Positions 54,103 to 62,566 of a stretch of DNA of 64,000 nt are shown one piece after another. How positions within the stretch are numbered: the first letter of the stretch is position 1; each line of letters starts with the position of its first letter. The stretch is from the NCBI RefSeq assembly GCF_900156785.1, contig NZ_FTOP01000012.1, positions 56,958 to 120,957 of the forward strand. Reading direction: 5' to 3'. The notes beneath the pieces are model-generated. The model saw only the letters and a list, made by a program, of their open reading frames with translations, did not search any database and was not told the origin of the DNA. The DNA comes from Belliella pelovolcani. GTDB taxonomy: Bacteria > Bacteroidota > Bacteroidia > Cytophagales > Cyclobacteriaceae. The translations under genes and the position numbers were made by a program.

Positions 54103-54346
54103 GTTAGTTATTGGTTGATTTAGTGATTAGGTTGTTGAGTTATTAGTTATTAGTTGATTTAGTGATTAGAGTTGAATTGGTAATATCAACAAGTATCCAA
54201 CTTGCCTGCGTCGGGCAGGGATCAATTAATAACTTGTCCGATACGGCGGATCAGAAGTTAGATAAATCGGAATATTGTAATGTTATTGGCATAGTTCCGT
54301 ATATCCATAATATCCAAACTCAATATTTCTAGAATATATAATTCAC
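54103..54346. repeat. Intergenic repeats between ccoG and fixH
   Basis: GTTGATTTAGTGATTAG occurs twice (54114-54130 and 54153-54169). Two GC-rich palindromes follow: CCTGCGTCGGGCAGG (54205-54219) and TCCGATACGGCGGA (54237-54250). The second resembles the palindrome at 3871. No gene is seen. Confidence 0.5.
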
Positions 54347-55759
54347 TTATCTTATCGGCGCTATAAAGGTTGTTTTGATTTTATCTATAATTTCACCGTT
54401 TTGAAGCAATAGCAAAACCACCTTGTCTTGATTGGTCTTTACATCTTCCTGTTCTTTGACCAAGAAGAACCTCCCATCAAATTTACTCTGACTTTCCAAA
54501 GTCCAATTCTGATCACCTACAACTTCAATCTTGTAAGTAGGATCTTCTGGTCTTAACTCGATCAGCTGATCTTTGAAAGTTTTATTGATGAAAGATACCT
54601 CATACAAATTACTAATTTCTCCTGTATCTCTTTCCTGATAAGTCATTCCTCTAAATTTGGTCACTGTTGCGCTCAAGTCATCTCTTGTGGCAAGTAAGGT
54701 TATAAATACCCCTGTCAATATGACCAAAAGCAGCGTGTAAACCTTAACTCTAGTAGTGACCAACTTTTGTGTTTGCTTGAGAACGCTATTATCCGAGGCA
54801 TAGCGAATCAAACCCTTTGGCCGATCTACCTTTTCCATGACTTCATCACAGACATCAATACAAGCGGTACAATTGACGCATTCCATTTGTACACCATTTC
54901 GGATATCTATTCCAGTAGGGCAGACTTGCACACAAAGTGTACAATCTATGCAATCTCCTTTGGGTAGCTCTTCTACTTTGTTTTTCCGAATCATTCCTCT
55001 AGGCTCTCCTCTGACATGGTCATAAGTGACATTGATTGAGTTGGCATCTAACAATACCCCCTGTAATCTACCATAAGGACAGACCACGATACACGCTTGC
55101 TCTCTAAACCAAGAGAATACAAATAAGAATATCCCAGTAAATGCCATCAAACCAATAAACCCCGAGATATGGGCAGAAGGAGGTTGGGAGACTATCTCCA
55201 CCACTTGATCTATTCCGATCAGATAAGCCATGACTGTGTGTGATATCAGCAAGGAAATCAATAGAAAAACAGACATCTTCAAGCCTTTTTTCCAAAGCTT
55301 CTCACTATTCCATGGCATGGCATTGAGCTTGCGCTGTTGGCTTGCATCTCCTTCGATGAGATACTCGATTTTGCGGAAAACCATCTCCATAAACAGCGTC
55401 TGAGGACAAGCCCATCCGCAGAAGACCCGTCCAAAGACTGCTGTAAATAGAATGATAAAGATGAAGAAAATGAGTAAAAGGAAAATCAATATATGCGTAT
55501 CCTGAGGCCAAAAAGCAGCCCCAAAGATGATGAACTTCCTTTCGAAAATATTAAAGAGCATATATGGCCTGCCATCTATTTTGATAAATGGCCCTATAAA
55601 AAGGATAGCCAACAGAACCCATGACAGGTAACTTCTCCAACGATAAAACTTACCAGATACCTTCTTAGGATAAATCCAGTTGCGCTTACCATCTTCTTGA
55701 ACAGTACCTAGTGAATCTCTGAAAGACTCTGGGGTAATATTGCTTCCCTTGTTACGCAT
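54347..55759 (-). CDS. ccoG: Cytochrome c oxidase accessory protein CcoG
   Basis: A 470-residue membrane iron-sulfur protein with about five helices. GWACPQTLFME is the conserved copper/redox loop, and CIDCTLCVQVCPTG plus CVNCTACIDVCDE bind two 4Fe-4S clusters. A C-terminal periplasmic immunoglobulin-like domain follows. It reduces copper for CuB loading of the cbb3 oxidase. Adjacent to ccoP (11-bp gap) in the operon. Confidence 0.94.
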   Translation of the reverse strand: MRNKGSNITPESFRDSLGTVQEDGKRNWIYPKKVSGKFYRWRSYLSWVLLAILFIGPFIKIDGRPYMLFNIFERKFIIFGAAFWPQDTHILIFLLLIFFIFIILFTAVFGRVFCGWACPQTLFMEMVFRKIEYLIEGDASQQRKLNAMPWNSEKLWKKGLKMSVFLLISLLISHTVMAYLIGIDQVVEIVSQPPSAHISGFIGLMAFTGIFLFVFSWFREQACIVVCPYGRLQGVLLDANSINVTYDHVRGEPRGMIRKNKVEELPKGDCIDCTLCVQVCPTGIDIRNGVQMECVNCTACIDVCDEVMEKVDRPKGLIRYASDNSVLKQTQKLVTTRVKVYTLLLVILTGVFITLLATRDDLSATVTKFRGMTYQERDTGEISNLYEVSFINKTFKDQLIELRPEDPTYKIEVVGDQNWTLESQSKFDGRFFLVKEQEDVKTNQDKVVLLLLQNGEIIDKIKTTFIAPIR

Positions 55760-55770
55760 TTCGATCTATT

Positions 55771-56709
55771 TTATTGGTCTTCTTCAGGCACCATTTCGAT
55801 TTCGTCCTCAGTCAGGGCATCAAGTGGCTCCTCAATAGCAGGTACATATTTCTCACCTTCAGGAGCTTTTGGATTTGCCGGAGTAGTCCCCTGAAGTGTC
55901 AAGATATAGCTGGAAACCTGCTGCATTTCTTCAGGGCTGAGTTGATCTTGCCATGGGATCATTCCCTTTTCGATTACACCGTATTTCACTACCGTGAAAA
56001 TATCTTTGATACTTCCACCATGAATCCAATATTCATCCGTCATATTGGGACCTACTCCACCGCCACCATCAGCAGCATGACATGCTGCACAGTTGGCATC
56101 ATAGATCTTTTTACCAGCTGTAATTGCAGGGCCAGAATTATCAAAAACCACGGAGTTTTCATCAATCATACTCAGCTGTTTGGATTTGTATTCTTCGATT
56201 TGAATTGCAGCTAGCGTAAGTTCTTGTTCGTATTCTTCGATTTGGGTCTTACCCAAGCCCAATACAGAATAGTAGGTGAAATAAACTACAGCAAAAGCAA
56301 TGGTGATGTAAAATACACTTACCAACCATGGCGGCATGTGGTTATCCAATTCCACGATACCATCATAGCTATGATCTAGCATCATTTCTTTTTCTTCCTT
56401 GCCACCGACAGGTTTCATTTTACCTACAATGTACTTTTGCTTGAATTCAGCCCACCAGGATGGTTTCGAGGCAAGTTCTGGACTATCCTGCTTGAATACC
56501 GATACCATAAATGACATCAAGTATATCATCAAAATCAACAAGAGCACGATTACCCCTAATACCACGGCCAGAATGATCAAAAGGGTCAATTCACTGCTGT
56601 CCATTTTTTGGAGATTATTCACCCACTCAATATCCGTAGACTGGGCAAATGTCGGCAGGGTCAAAAACATCCCTACCAATAGAAGTAGTATTGATTTAAA
56701 CTTTTTCAT
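55771..56709 (-). CDS. ccoP: cbb3-type cytochrome c oxidase diheme-subunit homologue CcoP (single CxxCH)
   Basis: A 312-residue membrane-bound cytochrome c. The ATG at 56709 gives signal peptide MKKFKSILLLLVGMFLTLPTFA; an earlier in-frame ATG at 56736 is less likely. Two membrane helices (near 40-65 and 125-145) precede a cytochrome c domain with CAACH and the axial Met in KGMIPW. Proteobacterial CcoP has two haems; only one binding motif is present here. The gene start overlaps the end of ccoQ by 14 bases. Confidence 0.9.
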   Translation of the reverse strand: MKKFKSILLLLVGMFLTLPTFAQSTDIEWVNNLQKMDSSELTLLIILAVVLGVIVLLLILMIYLMSFMVSVFKQDSPELASKPSWWAEFKQKYIVGKMKPVGGKEEKEMMLDHSYDGIVELDNHMPPWLVSVFYITIAFAVVYFTYYSVLGLGKTQIEEYEQELTLAAIQIEEYKSKQLSMIDENSVVFDNSGPAITAGKKIYDANCAACHAADGGGGVGPNMTDEYWIHGGSIKDIFTVVKYGVIEKGMIPWQDQLSPEEMQQVSSYILTLQGTTPANPKAPEGEKYVPAIEEPLDALTEDEIEMVPEEDQ

Positions 56710-56887
56710 AGCCGCTATTTTTTGATGTTGCATCATCGAAAGGCAAATCTTTCATATGATTGATATATTTCTTATCTACCCTGATCACCCAAATGAACAT
56801 CCCAACAAAGAAGATCACGAAGATCAACAAGCTGATGATTGGGTAGATTTCTATGTTCTCTATTGAACTTAAGATATCTTTTTTCAT
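56696..56887 (-). CDS. ccoQ: cbb3-type oxidase small subunit CcoQ
   Basis: A 63-residue protein with one membrane helix (about 15-36) followed by a charged segment (RVDKKYINHMKDLPFDD), typical of CcoQ, which stabilises the oxidase. It lies 12 bp after ccoNO and its last codons overlap the ccoP start. Confidence 0.8.
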   Translation of the reverse strand: MKKDILSSIENIEIYPIISLLIFVIFFVGMFIWVIRVDKKYINHMKDLPFDDATSKNSGYEKV

Positions 56888-56899
56888 GTCTTTTTCTGA

Positions 56900-59032
56900 T
56901 TAAGGGTTAGCAGCTGTAGTTTTCTTTATATCTGTACCCAATCTCTGTAAGTAAGCAATCAGAGCCACTATTTCAGAATTAGGAAGCACATCCACTCCTG
57001 AACCTTTGAGATTAGCTACGATTTTATTGGCTTGGAAATCCAAATCTTCATTGGCCTGTGCATCATAGCCTTCCGGATATGGTACCCCCAATTTTTGGAG
57101 CGTCCTGATCTTGGCTGGAATATCACTGTGATCCATGATATTGGTAGCCATCCAAGGATATGGAGGCATCAATGAACCTGGAGACATACTCGTAGGATCG
57201 ACCATGTGGTGATAATGCCAGCTATCTGGATACTTGCCACCAACTCTATGAAGATCTGGCCCTGTTCGCTTGGAACCCCATAAGAATGGTCGGTCATAGA
57301 CAAATTCACCCGCTTTGGAATATTCTCCATATCGCTCTGTCTCCGAACGGAATGGTCGGATCATTTGTGAGTGACAACCGACACAGCCATGTGATATGTA
57401 TAAGTCTCTTCCTTGAAGTTCTAGTGGTGTATAAGGCTCTACACTCGTGATAGTAGGTACATTAGACTTGACCAGGATGGTAGGAATGATCTCTATCGCA
57501 CCACCGATCAAAATAGCTACAGTAGCCAAAACAGTGAAGAAAATTGGTTTTCTTTCCCATGCTCTATGCCAGAATTCACCTTTCTCTTCTGTATGTGGAG
57601 CAAGTGCAGGAGCTTCATCCGTTTCTTCAGCCATGAATTTGCCTTGCTTGGCCGTCTTCACCATGTTATAAACCATCAAGAATGCTCCAGATAGGTATAA
57701 TAGACCTCCAAAAGCTCTCAACATATACATTGGAACAATCTGAACAACCGTCTCTAGAAAGTTAGGATATACCAATCTACCCGCCTCAGAGAACTCTTTC
57801 CACATCAACGACTGTGTCAATGCCGCTACATACATTGGGAGCGCATAGAAAATAATCCCTATGGTACCCATCCAAAAGTGAGTTGTAGCCAACTTGGTTG
57901 AATACAATTTGGTGTTCCACATTTTTGGCCATAACCAATAGAGCATCGCAAAGGTGAAGAATCCATTCCAGCCTAGGCCTCCAATATGCACGTGAGCTAC
58001 AATCCAATCAGTGTAGTGAGCAATCGCATTGACATTTTTCAGTGAAAGCAATGGTCCTTCAAAAGTCGCCATACCGTAGGCCGTCACAGCTACTACCATG
58101 AATTTCAAAACAGGGTCAACTCTCACCTTATCCCAAGCTCCTCTCAAAGTCAAGAGACCATTGACCATCCCACCCCAAGATGGAGCGATCAGCATCACTG
58201 AGAAAACTACGCCCAATACCTGCGCCCATTCTGGTAAAGCAGTATATAGCAAATGGTGAGGACCAGCCCAGATATACAAGAAAATCAGTGACCAGAAGTG
58301 GACAATAGACAATTTGTATGAATAAACTGGTCTATTGGCTGCTTTTGGCAAATAGTAATACATCAATCCCAAGAATGGGGTAGTGAGGAAGAATGCAACA
58401 GCATTGTGCCCATACCACCATTGTACCAATGCGTCTTGCACACCTGCATAAGCTGAGTAGCTTTTGAAGAATGATACAGGTAGTGCTAAGGAATTGAAAA
58501 TATGAAGCACTGCTACCGTAACGAAAGATGCCAGGTAAAACCAAATCGCCACATACATGTGCTTTTCTCTTCTTTTGATCAAGGCACCGATCATATTGGC
58601 ACCGAAGGCTACCCATACTACAGCGATCAAAATATCAATTGGCCATTCTAATTCGGCATACTCCTTAGAAGTCGTCAGACCCAAAGGAAGCGTAATAGCT
58701 GCCAAAAGAATGATCAACTGCCAGCCCCAGAAATGGAACCAGCTGAGTGCCTTGCTCCACATGGGTGTTTTGAGGAGTCTTGGCATTGAATAATAAATCC
58801 CGGCGAATATCGCATTTCCTACAAAAGCAAAGATCACTGCATTGGTATGCAAAGGTCTGATCCTGCCGAATGTAGTATACGGATTCCCTATGTTGGCTTC
58901 GGGAAGAAAAAGCTGGGTGGCAGCAATCACTCCGACCAACATCCCGACGATACCCCAAGCGATGGTGGCAACGCCGAAGTACTTTACGATCTTATTGTCG
59001 TAATTGAACGGTTCCATAGTTGTTCCTGACAT
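56900..59032 (-). CDS. ccoNO: Fused cbb3-type cytochrome c oxidase subunits I and II (CcoN-CcoO)
   Basis: A 710-residue protein. Residues 1 to about 480 form the twelve-helix catalytic subunit with haem and CuB histidines (RPLHTNAVIFAF, WWYGHNAVAFFLT, AGPHHLLYTALP, VAHVHIGGLGWN). Residues about 495-710 are the CcoO cytochrome c with GCVGCHSQM and SPGSLMPPYPWM. Fusion of the two subunits is common in Bacteroidota. It is the high-affinity oxygen-reducing core, preceded by ccoS. Confidence 0.96.
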   Translation of the reverse strand: MSGTTMEPFNYDNKIVKYFGVATIAWGIVGMLVGVIAATQLFLPEANIGNPYTTFGRIRPLHTNAVIFAFVGNAIFAGIYYSMPRLLKTPMWSKALSWFHFWGWQLIILLAAITLPLGLTTSKEYAELEWPIDILIAVVWVAFGANMIGALIKRREKHMYVAIWFYLASFVTVAVLHIFNSLALPVSFFKSYSAYAGVQDALVQWWYGHNAVAFFLTTPFLGLMYYYLPKAANRPVYSYKLSIVHFWSLIFLYIWAGPHHLLYTALPEWAQVLGVVFSVMLIAPSWGGMVNGLLTLRGAWDKVRVDPVLKFMVVAVTAYGMATFEGPLLSLKNVNAIAHYTDWIVAHVHIGGLGWNGFFTFAMLYWLWPKMWNTKLYSTKLATTHFWMGTIGIIFYALPMYVAALTQSLMWKEFSEAGRLVYPNFLETVVQIVPMYMLRAFGGLLYLSGAFLMVYNMVKTAKQGKFMAEETDEAPALAPHTEEKGEFWHRAWERKPIFFTVLATVAILIGGAIEIIPTILVKSNVPTITSVEPYTPLELQGRDLYISHGCVGCHSQMIRPFRSETERYGEYSKAGEFVYDRPFLWGSKRTGPDLHRVGGKYPDSWHYHHMVDPTSMSPGSLMPPYPWMATNIMDHSDIPAKIRTLQKLGVPYPEGYDAQANEDLDFQANKIVANLKGSGVDVLPNSEIVALIAYLQRLGTDIKKTTAANP

Positions 59033-59034
59033 AC

Positions 59035-59217
59035 TTACTTCGTTTTAGTTGATGGTACTTTTTTATCTTTGGTTAATTTTTTGTTTTCAAATAGAATCCT
59101 GATCGCAGGCGTATGACTATCCTCAAATTGGCCACCTTTCATTGCTCTGAAAAAGAGGAAAAGAAAAGAGCCTGCGAGGATCAAGCTGATTGCGATCAAT
59201 ACAAATATGACTTCCAT
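59035..59217 (-). CDS. ccoS: cbb3 oxidase maturation protein CcoS
   Basis: A 60-residue protein with one membrane helix (3-24) and the family motif GQFEDSHTPAIRILF. It is needed to insert haem and copper into the oxidase core. It lies 2 bp after ccoI and 2 bp before ccoNO, so it is tightly packed. Confidence 0.9.
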   Translation of the reverse strand: MEVIFVLIAISLILAGSFLFLFFRAMKGGQFEDSHTPAIRILFENKKLTKDKKVPSTKTK

Positions 59218-59219
59218 AC

Positions 59220-61655
59220 TTACCAGATTTTTGATTTTAGTCCACGCTTATAAGCCAAATAATTGGTTGCTAGCGTAGTGAATATGACTACTGAAATACT
59301 GCTGATGGGCATCAAAATCGCACAGAAAACCGGGCTGACTAAGCCCTGCACGGCAAAGAATACTCCGACAGTATTGTATGTAAAACTCAGTCCAAAGCTG
59401 GCTTTGATGATCTTTCGACTTGTCTTGGCAAACTGTAGGAAGCTAGGTAGCTTTGGCATCACCTCAGCATCCATGATGGCATCAGAAGCTGGAGAAAAAT
59501 TGGTAATCTTATCCGTGATCGCCACCCCTACTTGGCTGGCTCTCAAGGCTCCTGCATCATTCAACCCATCCCCTACCATCAAGGTGTTCAAACCACGCCT
59601 ATTTAATTTTTCAATATATGCTAGCTTATCACTTGGGCTTTGATTAAAATTCATCAAAACATCATTACCAAAAATCCGCTTGAGATTAGCTCTTTCATGA
59701 TCTTGATCTCCAGAAAGGAAATGGACATCCATTCCCATTTTTATTTCAGCTACTACGCGATCGATATCCTTTCTCAATCCACTCTGAATGAAGAAGTGAC
59801 CAATCACTACCCCCTCTACCGAAAAAAAGACCACGTTTCCTCCTTCTCGCTCTACTAAAACTTGAGAATTCACGAAATCTGCTGACCCTAACCTGACTTC
59901 TTGGTTTTTATAAGTCCCAAGGAGACCTTGACCTGAAAATTCCTTCACTTCATCTATGACAACTGTCTTGACACCATCAAGCCAAGCATTGATCCTATTA
60001 CTCAGCGCATGGGTAGATTGATTGACTAGCGCTTTGATGATGGATTTTGATTCAGGAGATAAGTCCTCACCCGAATAAGTTACTTTTGCTTGAGCAGGGG
60101 CAGTCAGCGTCCCTGTTTTATCAAATATGACAGTATCTACCTGTGCCATTTTCTCTATGACATGGGCATTTTTCAAATAGAACTTACCTTGCCCAAAAAC
60201 ACGTAATGTATTTCCTAGCGTAAATGGCGTAGACATGGCTAAGGCACATGGACAGGTGATGATCAAGACCGAAGTGAAGGATAAAACTGCCAGAGAAAGC
60301 TGCCCTTGATAAGCCCAGAAGATGAATGCCACCATTGCAATAAAAATCACTGTAAATGTAAACTTGCCCGAAATACGCGTTGCCAATGATTCTAAACTGT
60401 GCGTCCTTTCCTTTTCGAAAGAATCACTGTTCCATAAATCAGTCAAATATCCCTGTGATGGTGATTTTTGCACAGTCAAGGTCAGGGCTTTTCCTTTTTG
60501 CCTTCCGCCAGCGTAGATTAGCTCCCCTTTTTTCTTGACTACAGGAATTTCCTCTCCAGTCACAAAGCTGTAATCTATGTAAGCATTTCCCTCTAAAAGA
60601 ATGCTATCGGCAGGAATTAACTCTTCATTTCTGACTTTGATGATATCACCTACATTCAATTTGATCAGCGGAATCACTTCTTCTTCCTCCTTGACCAACT
60701 TGGTCACAGCGACAGGGAAATAAGACCTGTAATCCCTATCAAAAGAAAGTGTATCGTAGGTTTTTTGCTGATAATATTTCCCAATCAATAAAAAGAATAA
60801 CAAGCCCCCCAAGGTATCCATGTAGCCTTCATTGAGTAGAAAAAAAATATCGTAAAGACTGTAGAAAAATAAAGTAACAATACCTATTGCAATAGGAACA
60901 TCCATATTGACAGCCTTATTTTTGACAGAAAGCCAAGCTGATCTATAATAGTCAGTAGCAGCATAAAAAAATATAGGTAGCGCAAGCAGCACATTCAGGT
61001 AATTGAAGGTTTTTTTGAACCCATTCCCAAGAAGCTCTGCTTCTGCAAAATATTCTGGCAAGCTGAATAGCATCATATTACCGAAGCAGAACCCTGCTAC
61101 AGCCAGTTTTATGATTAGCTTTTTATCCGTTACATTTACTTTCTTCTTTTCAACATCTGCCAGATTGATAGTAGGCTCATAGCCTATTTTGGAAAGTAAA
61201 AGCACCACCTCCTTAAGGCTGATTTGGCTTTGTTGAAACTTGACCTGAACTTTCTTCTTGATGAAATCTACTCTTCCAGAGATAATCCCTGAATTAAGTT
61301 TATGGAGATTTTCAAGGAGCCAAATACAAGAAGCACAATGAATCAGCGGAATCGTAAATGTGATATGTGATTCTTCTTCATTTTGAAAATCAACGAGCTT
61401 TTTGATGACATCTTGATCATCTAGGTAATCAAATCGATTCTCCTTGCGAGAAGATGCTTTCTGAGTAAGCCCAGGCTGATCGGCAATATCATAGTAGGTA
61501 CAAAGGTCATTTTCATTCAAAACTTCATATACCAACTTGCAGCCCGTACAGCAAAAATCCTTTTGATCGAAATGTAGGATTTCGTCCTGACAGGCTTCGC
61601 CACAATGATAGCAAGTAGTGGTCGCTTTGGAGCTATGAATTGTACTTTTTGACAT
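59220..61655 (-). CDS. ccoI: Copper-transporting P-type ATPase CcoI
   Basis: An 811-residue P1B-type ATPase. The N-terminus has CYHCGEAC and FCCTGCK zinc-ribbon-like motifs, then a metal-binding domain with HCASCIW. Membrane CPCALA binds copper, TGE is the dephosphorylation motif, and DKTGTLT the phosphorylation site, with GDGLNDAGAL near the end. It delivers copper for the cbb3 oxidase. It is the first of the cco genes proper, 55 bp after the usp-like gene. Confidence 0.95.
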   Translation of the reverse strand: MSKSTIHSSKATTTCYHCGEACQDEILHFDQKDFCCTGCKLVYEVLNENDLCTYYDIADQPGLTQKASSRKENRFDYLDDQDVIKKLVDFQNEEESHITFTIPLIHCASCIWLLENLHKLNSGIISGRVDFIKKKVQVKFQQSQISLKEVVLLLSKIGYEPTINLADVEKKKVNVTDKKLIIKLAVAGFCFGNMMLFSLPEYFAEAELLGNGFKKTFNYLNVLLALPIFFYAATDYYRSAWLSVKNKAVNMDVPIAIGIVTLFFYSLYDIFFLLNEGYMDTLGGLLFFLLIGKYYQQKTYDTLSFDRDYRSYFPVAVTKLVKEEEEVIPLIKLNVGDIIKVRNEELIPADSILLEGNAYIDYSFVTGEEIPVVKKKGELIYAGGRQKGKALTLTVQKSPSQGYLTDLWNSDSFEKERTHSLESLATRISGKFTFTVIFIAMVAFIFWAYQGQLSLAVLSFTSVLIITCPCALAMSTPFTLGNTLRVFGQGKFYLKNAHVIEKMAQVDTVIFDKTGTLTAPAQAKVTYSGEDLSPESKSIIKALVNQSTHALSNRINAWLDGVKTVVIDEVKEFSGQGLLGTYKNQEVRLGSADFVNSQVLVEREGGNVVFFSVEGVVIGHFFIQSGLRKDIDRVVAEIKMGMDVHFLSGDQDHERANLKRIFGNDVLMNFNQSPSDKLAYIEKLNRRGLNTLMVGDGLNDAGALRASQVGVAITDKITNFSPASDAIMDAEVMPKLPSFLQFAKTSRKIIKASFGLSFTYNTVGVFFAVQGLVSPVFCAILMPISSISVVIFTTLATNYLAYKRGLKSKIW

Positions 61656-61710
61656 ATGCTGGGAACTCTAAAATAAGAATAACATGAGAAGAATCATATT
61701 TTACTATCTA

Positions 61711-62346
61711 TTAATAAGACAAATAAAAAGATAACCGATTGTACCACATACCTCCTTTATAGAAGTGAAAAAGCACTTTTGCCAAATCTGCCTGATATTC
61801 TTTTGTAGTCACCAATAGAGTGCATTGATGCTTTACCGCATAAGACCAGAAGTCACCAATTCTAGAGAAGTTAAACTTGATAAATGAGGTCTCAAAGGTG
61901 CTGTTGCTGACCATCTGTATCAGTTCCTGCTCCTCCCTTTGCTTAGATTTGGGAATAAAAGAGGGCGATATAATGGTAGCTTTACTTTGCTTGATATTAT
62001 CTTGAAACAATTCAATGAAATTCTTAATCAACCTTGCAGAAGCAGGTGTCCCATCATAATGGAAAAGCAAATGCTCTGTAGACAACTCTTCATCATACAA
62101 AAGAATCGGAACAGCACAGGGATTTTCTTGTAATCCCCGAGGGATCTCCATATCATGCAACCAATCCAACACTTCAGGTAAATGTGCCGTCATCAATGTT
62201 GGACCATTTTCTGGGCTACATTTTACAGAATGACCTGATCTTACATTTTCTTCTGTGAAATCTACTGGCAACCTCCCACAAAAATGTTTGGTGATAATTT
62301 CTTCTGGAATATTTGTTTTCACAACCTGTTGTACTTTCCCCTGCAT
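61711..62346 (-). CDS. Universal-stress-like protein at head of the cco operon
   Basis: A 211-residue soluble protein. The segment ILLYDEEL, FHYDGTPASARLIKNFIELF and ATIISPSF resemble the strand-helix pattern of UspA-like domains, but the usual ATP loop G-2x-G-9x-G is not visible, and a standard N-terminal UspA strand is missing. It is preceded by a promoter with a CRP/FNR-like site and followed after 55 bp by ccoI. It may be a stress protein co-expressed under low oxygen. Assignment is moderate. Confidence 0.6.
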   Translation of the reverse strand: MQGKVQQVVKTNIPEEIITKHFCGRLPVDFTEENVRSGHSVKCSPENGPTLMTAHLPEVLDWLHDMEIPRGLQENPCAVPILLYDEELSTEHLLFHYDGTPASARLIKNFIELFQDNIKQSKATIISPSFIPKSKQREEQELIQMVSNSTFETSFIKFNFSRIGDFWSYAVKHQCTLLVTTKEYQADLAKVLFHFYKGGMWYNRLSFYLSY

Positions 62347-62369
62347 AGCTTTACTCCTTATTTAGATTA

Positions 62370-62377
62370 CAAAGCTA
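62370..62377 (-). promoter_or_regulatory. -7 element of the usp-cco operon
   Basis: TAGCTTTG on the minus strand (62377 to 62370) is an exact TAnnTTTG match, 23 bp before the usp-like ATG. TTG lies 15 bp upstream (62395 to 62393). Confidence 0.5.
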
Positions 62378-62400
62378 GCGGTGCTTAGATAGCAATTCGG

Positions 62401-62436
62401 TGACATTAAAAAGGCAGTAATATGATTAATGTCATG
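62401..62436 (-). promoter_or_regulatory. CRP/FNR-like site and larger inverted repeat upstream of the cco operon
   Basis: TGACATTAA (62401-62409) and TTAATGTCA (62426-62434) form a 9-bp perfect inverted repeat with a 16-bp spacer. The inner half also contains TGA-TTAATG-TCA (62423-62434), a TGA-N6-TCA site with 7 of 10 FNR-defined bases. Its centre is 58.5 bp from the last G of the -7 box, as for hemN. It also lies about 138 bp before the divergent GH43 gene. Confidence 0.5.
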
Positions 62437-62566
62437 TTTTCCTTGCTTTGAAGAGGTAATAAAAATTGGCTGAACTCATTTTTATTGGCATCGTAAATAA
62501 TAAATGTAAAAAATACACTAATTTTAAAATCCCCAAGTAACACGATCAAAAACCAATAATTAGACA

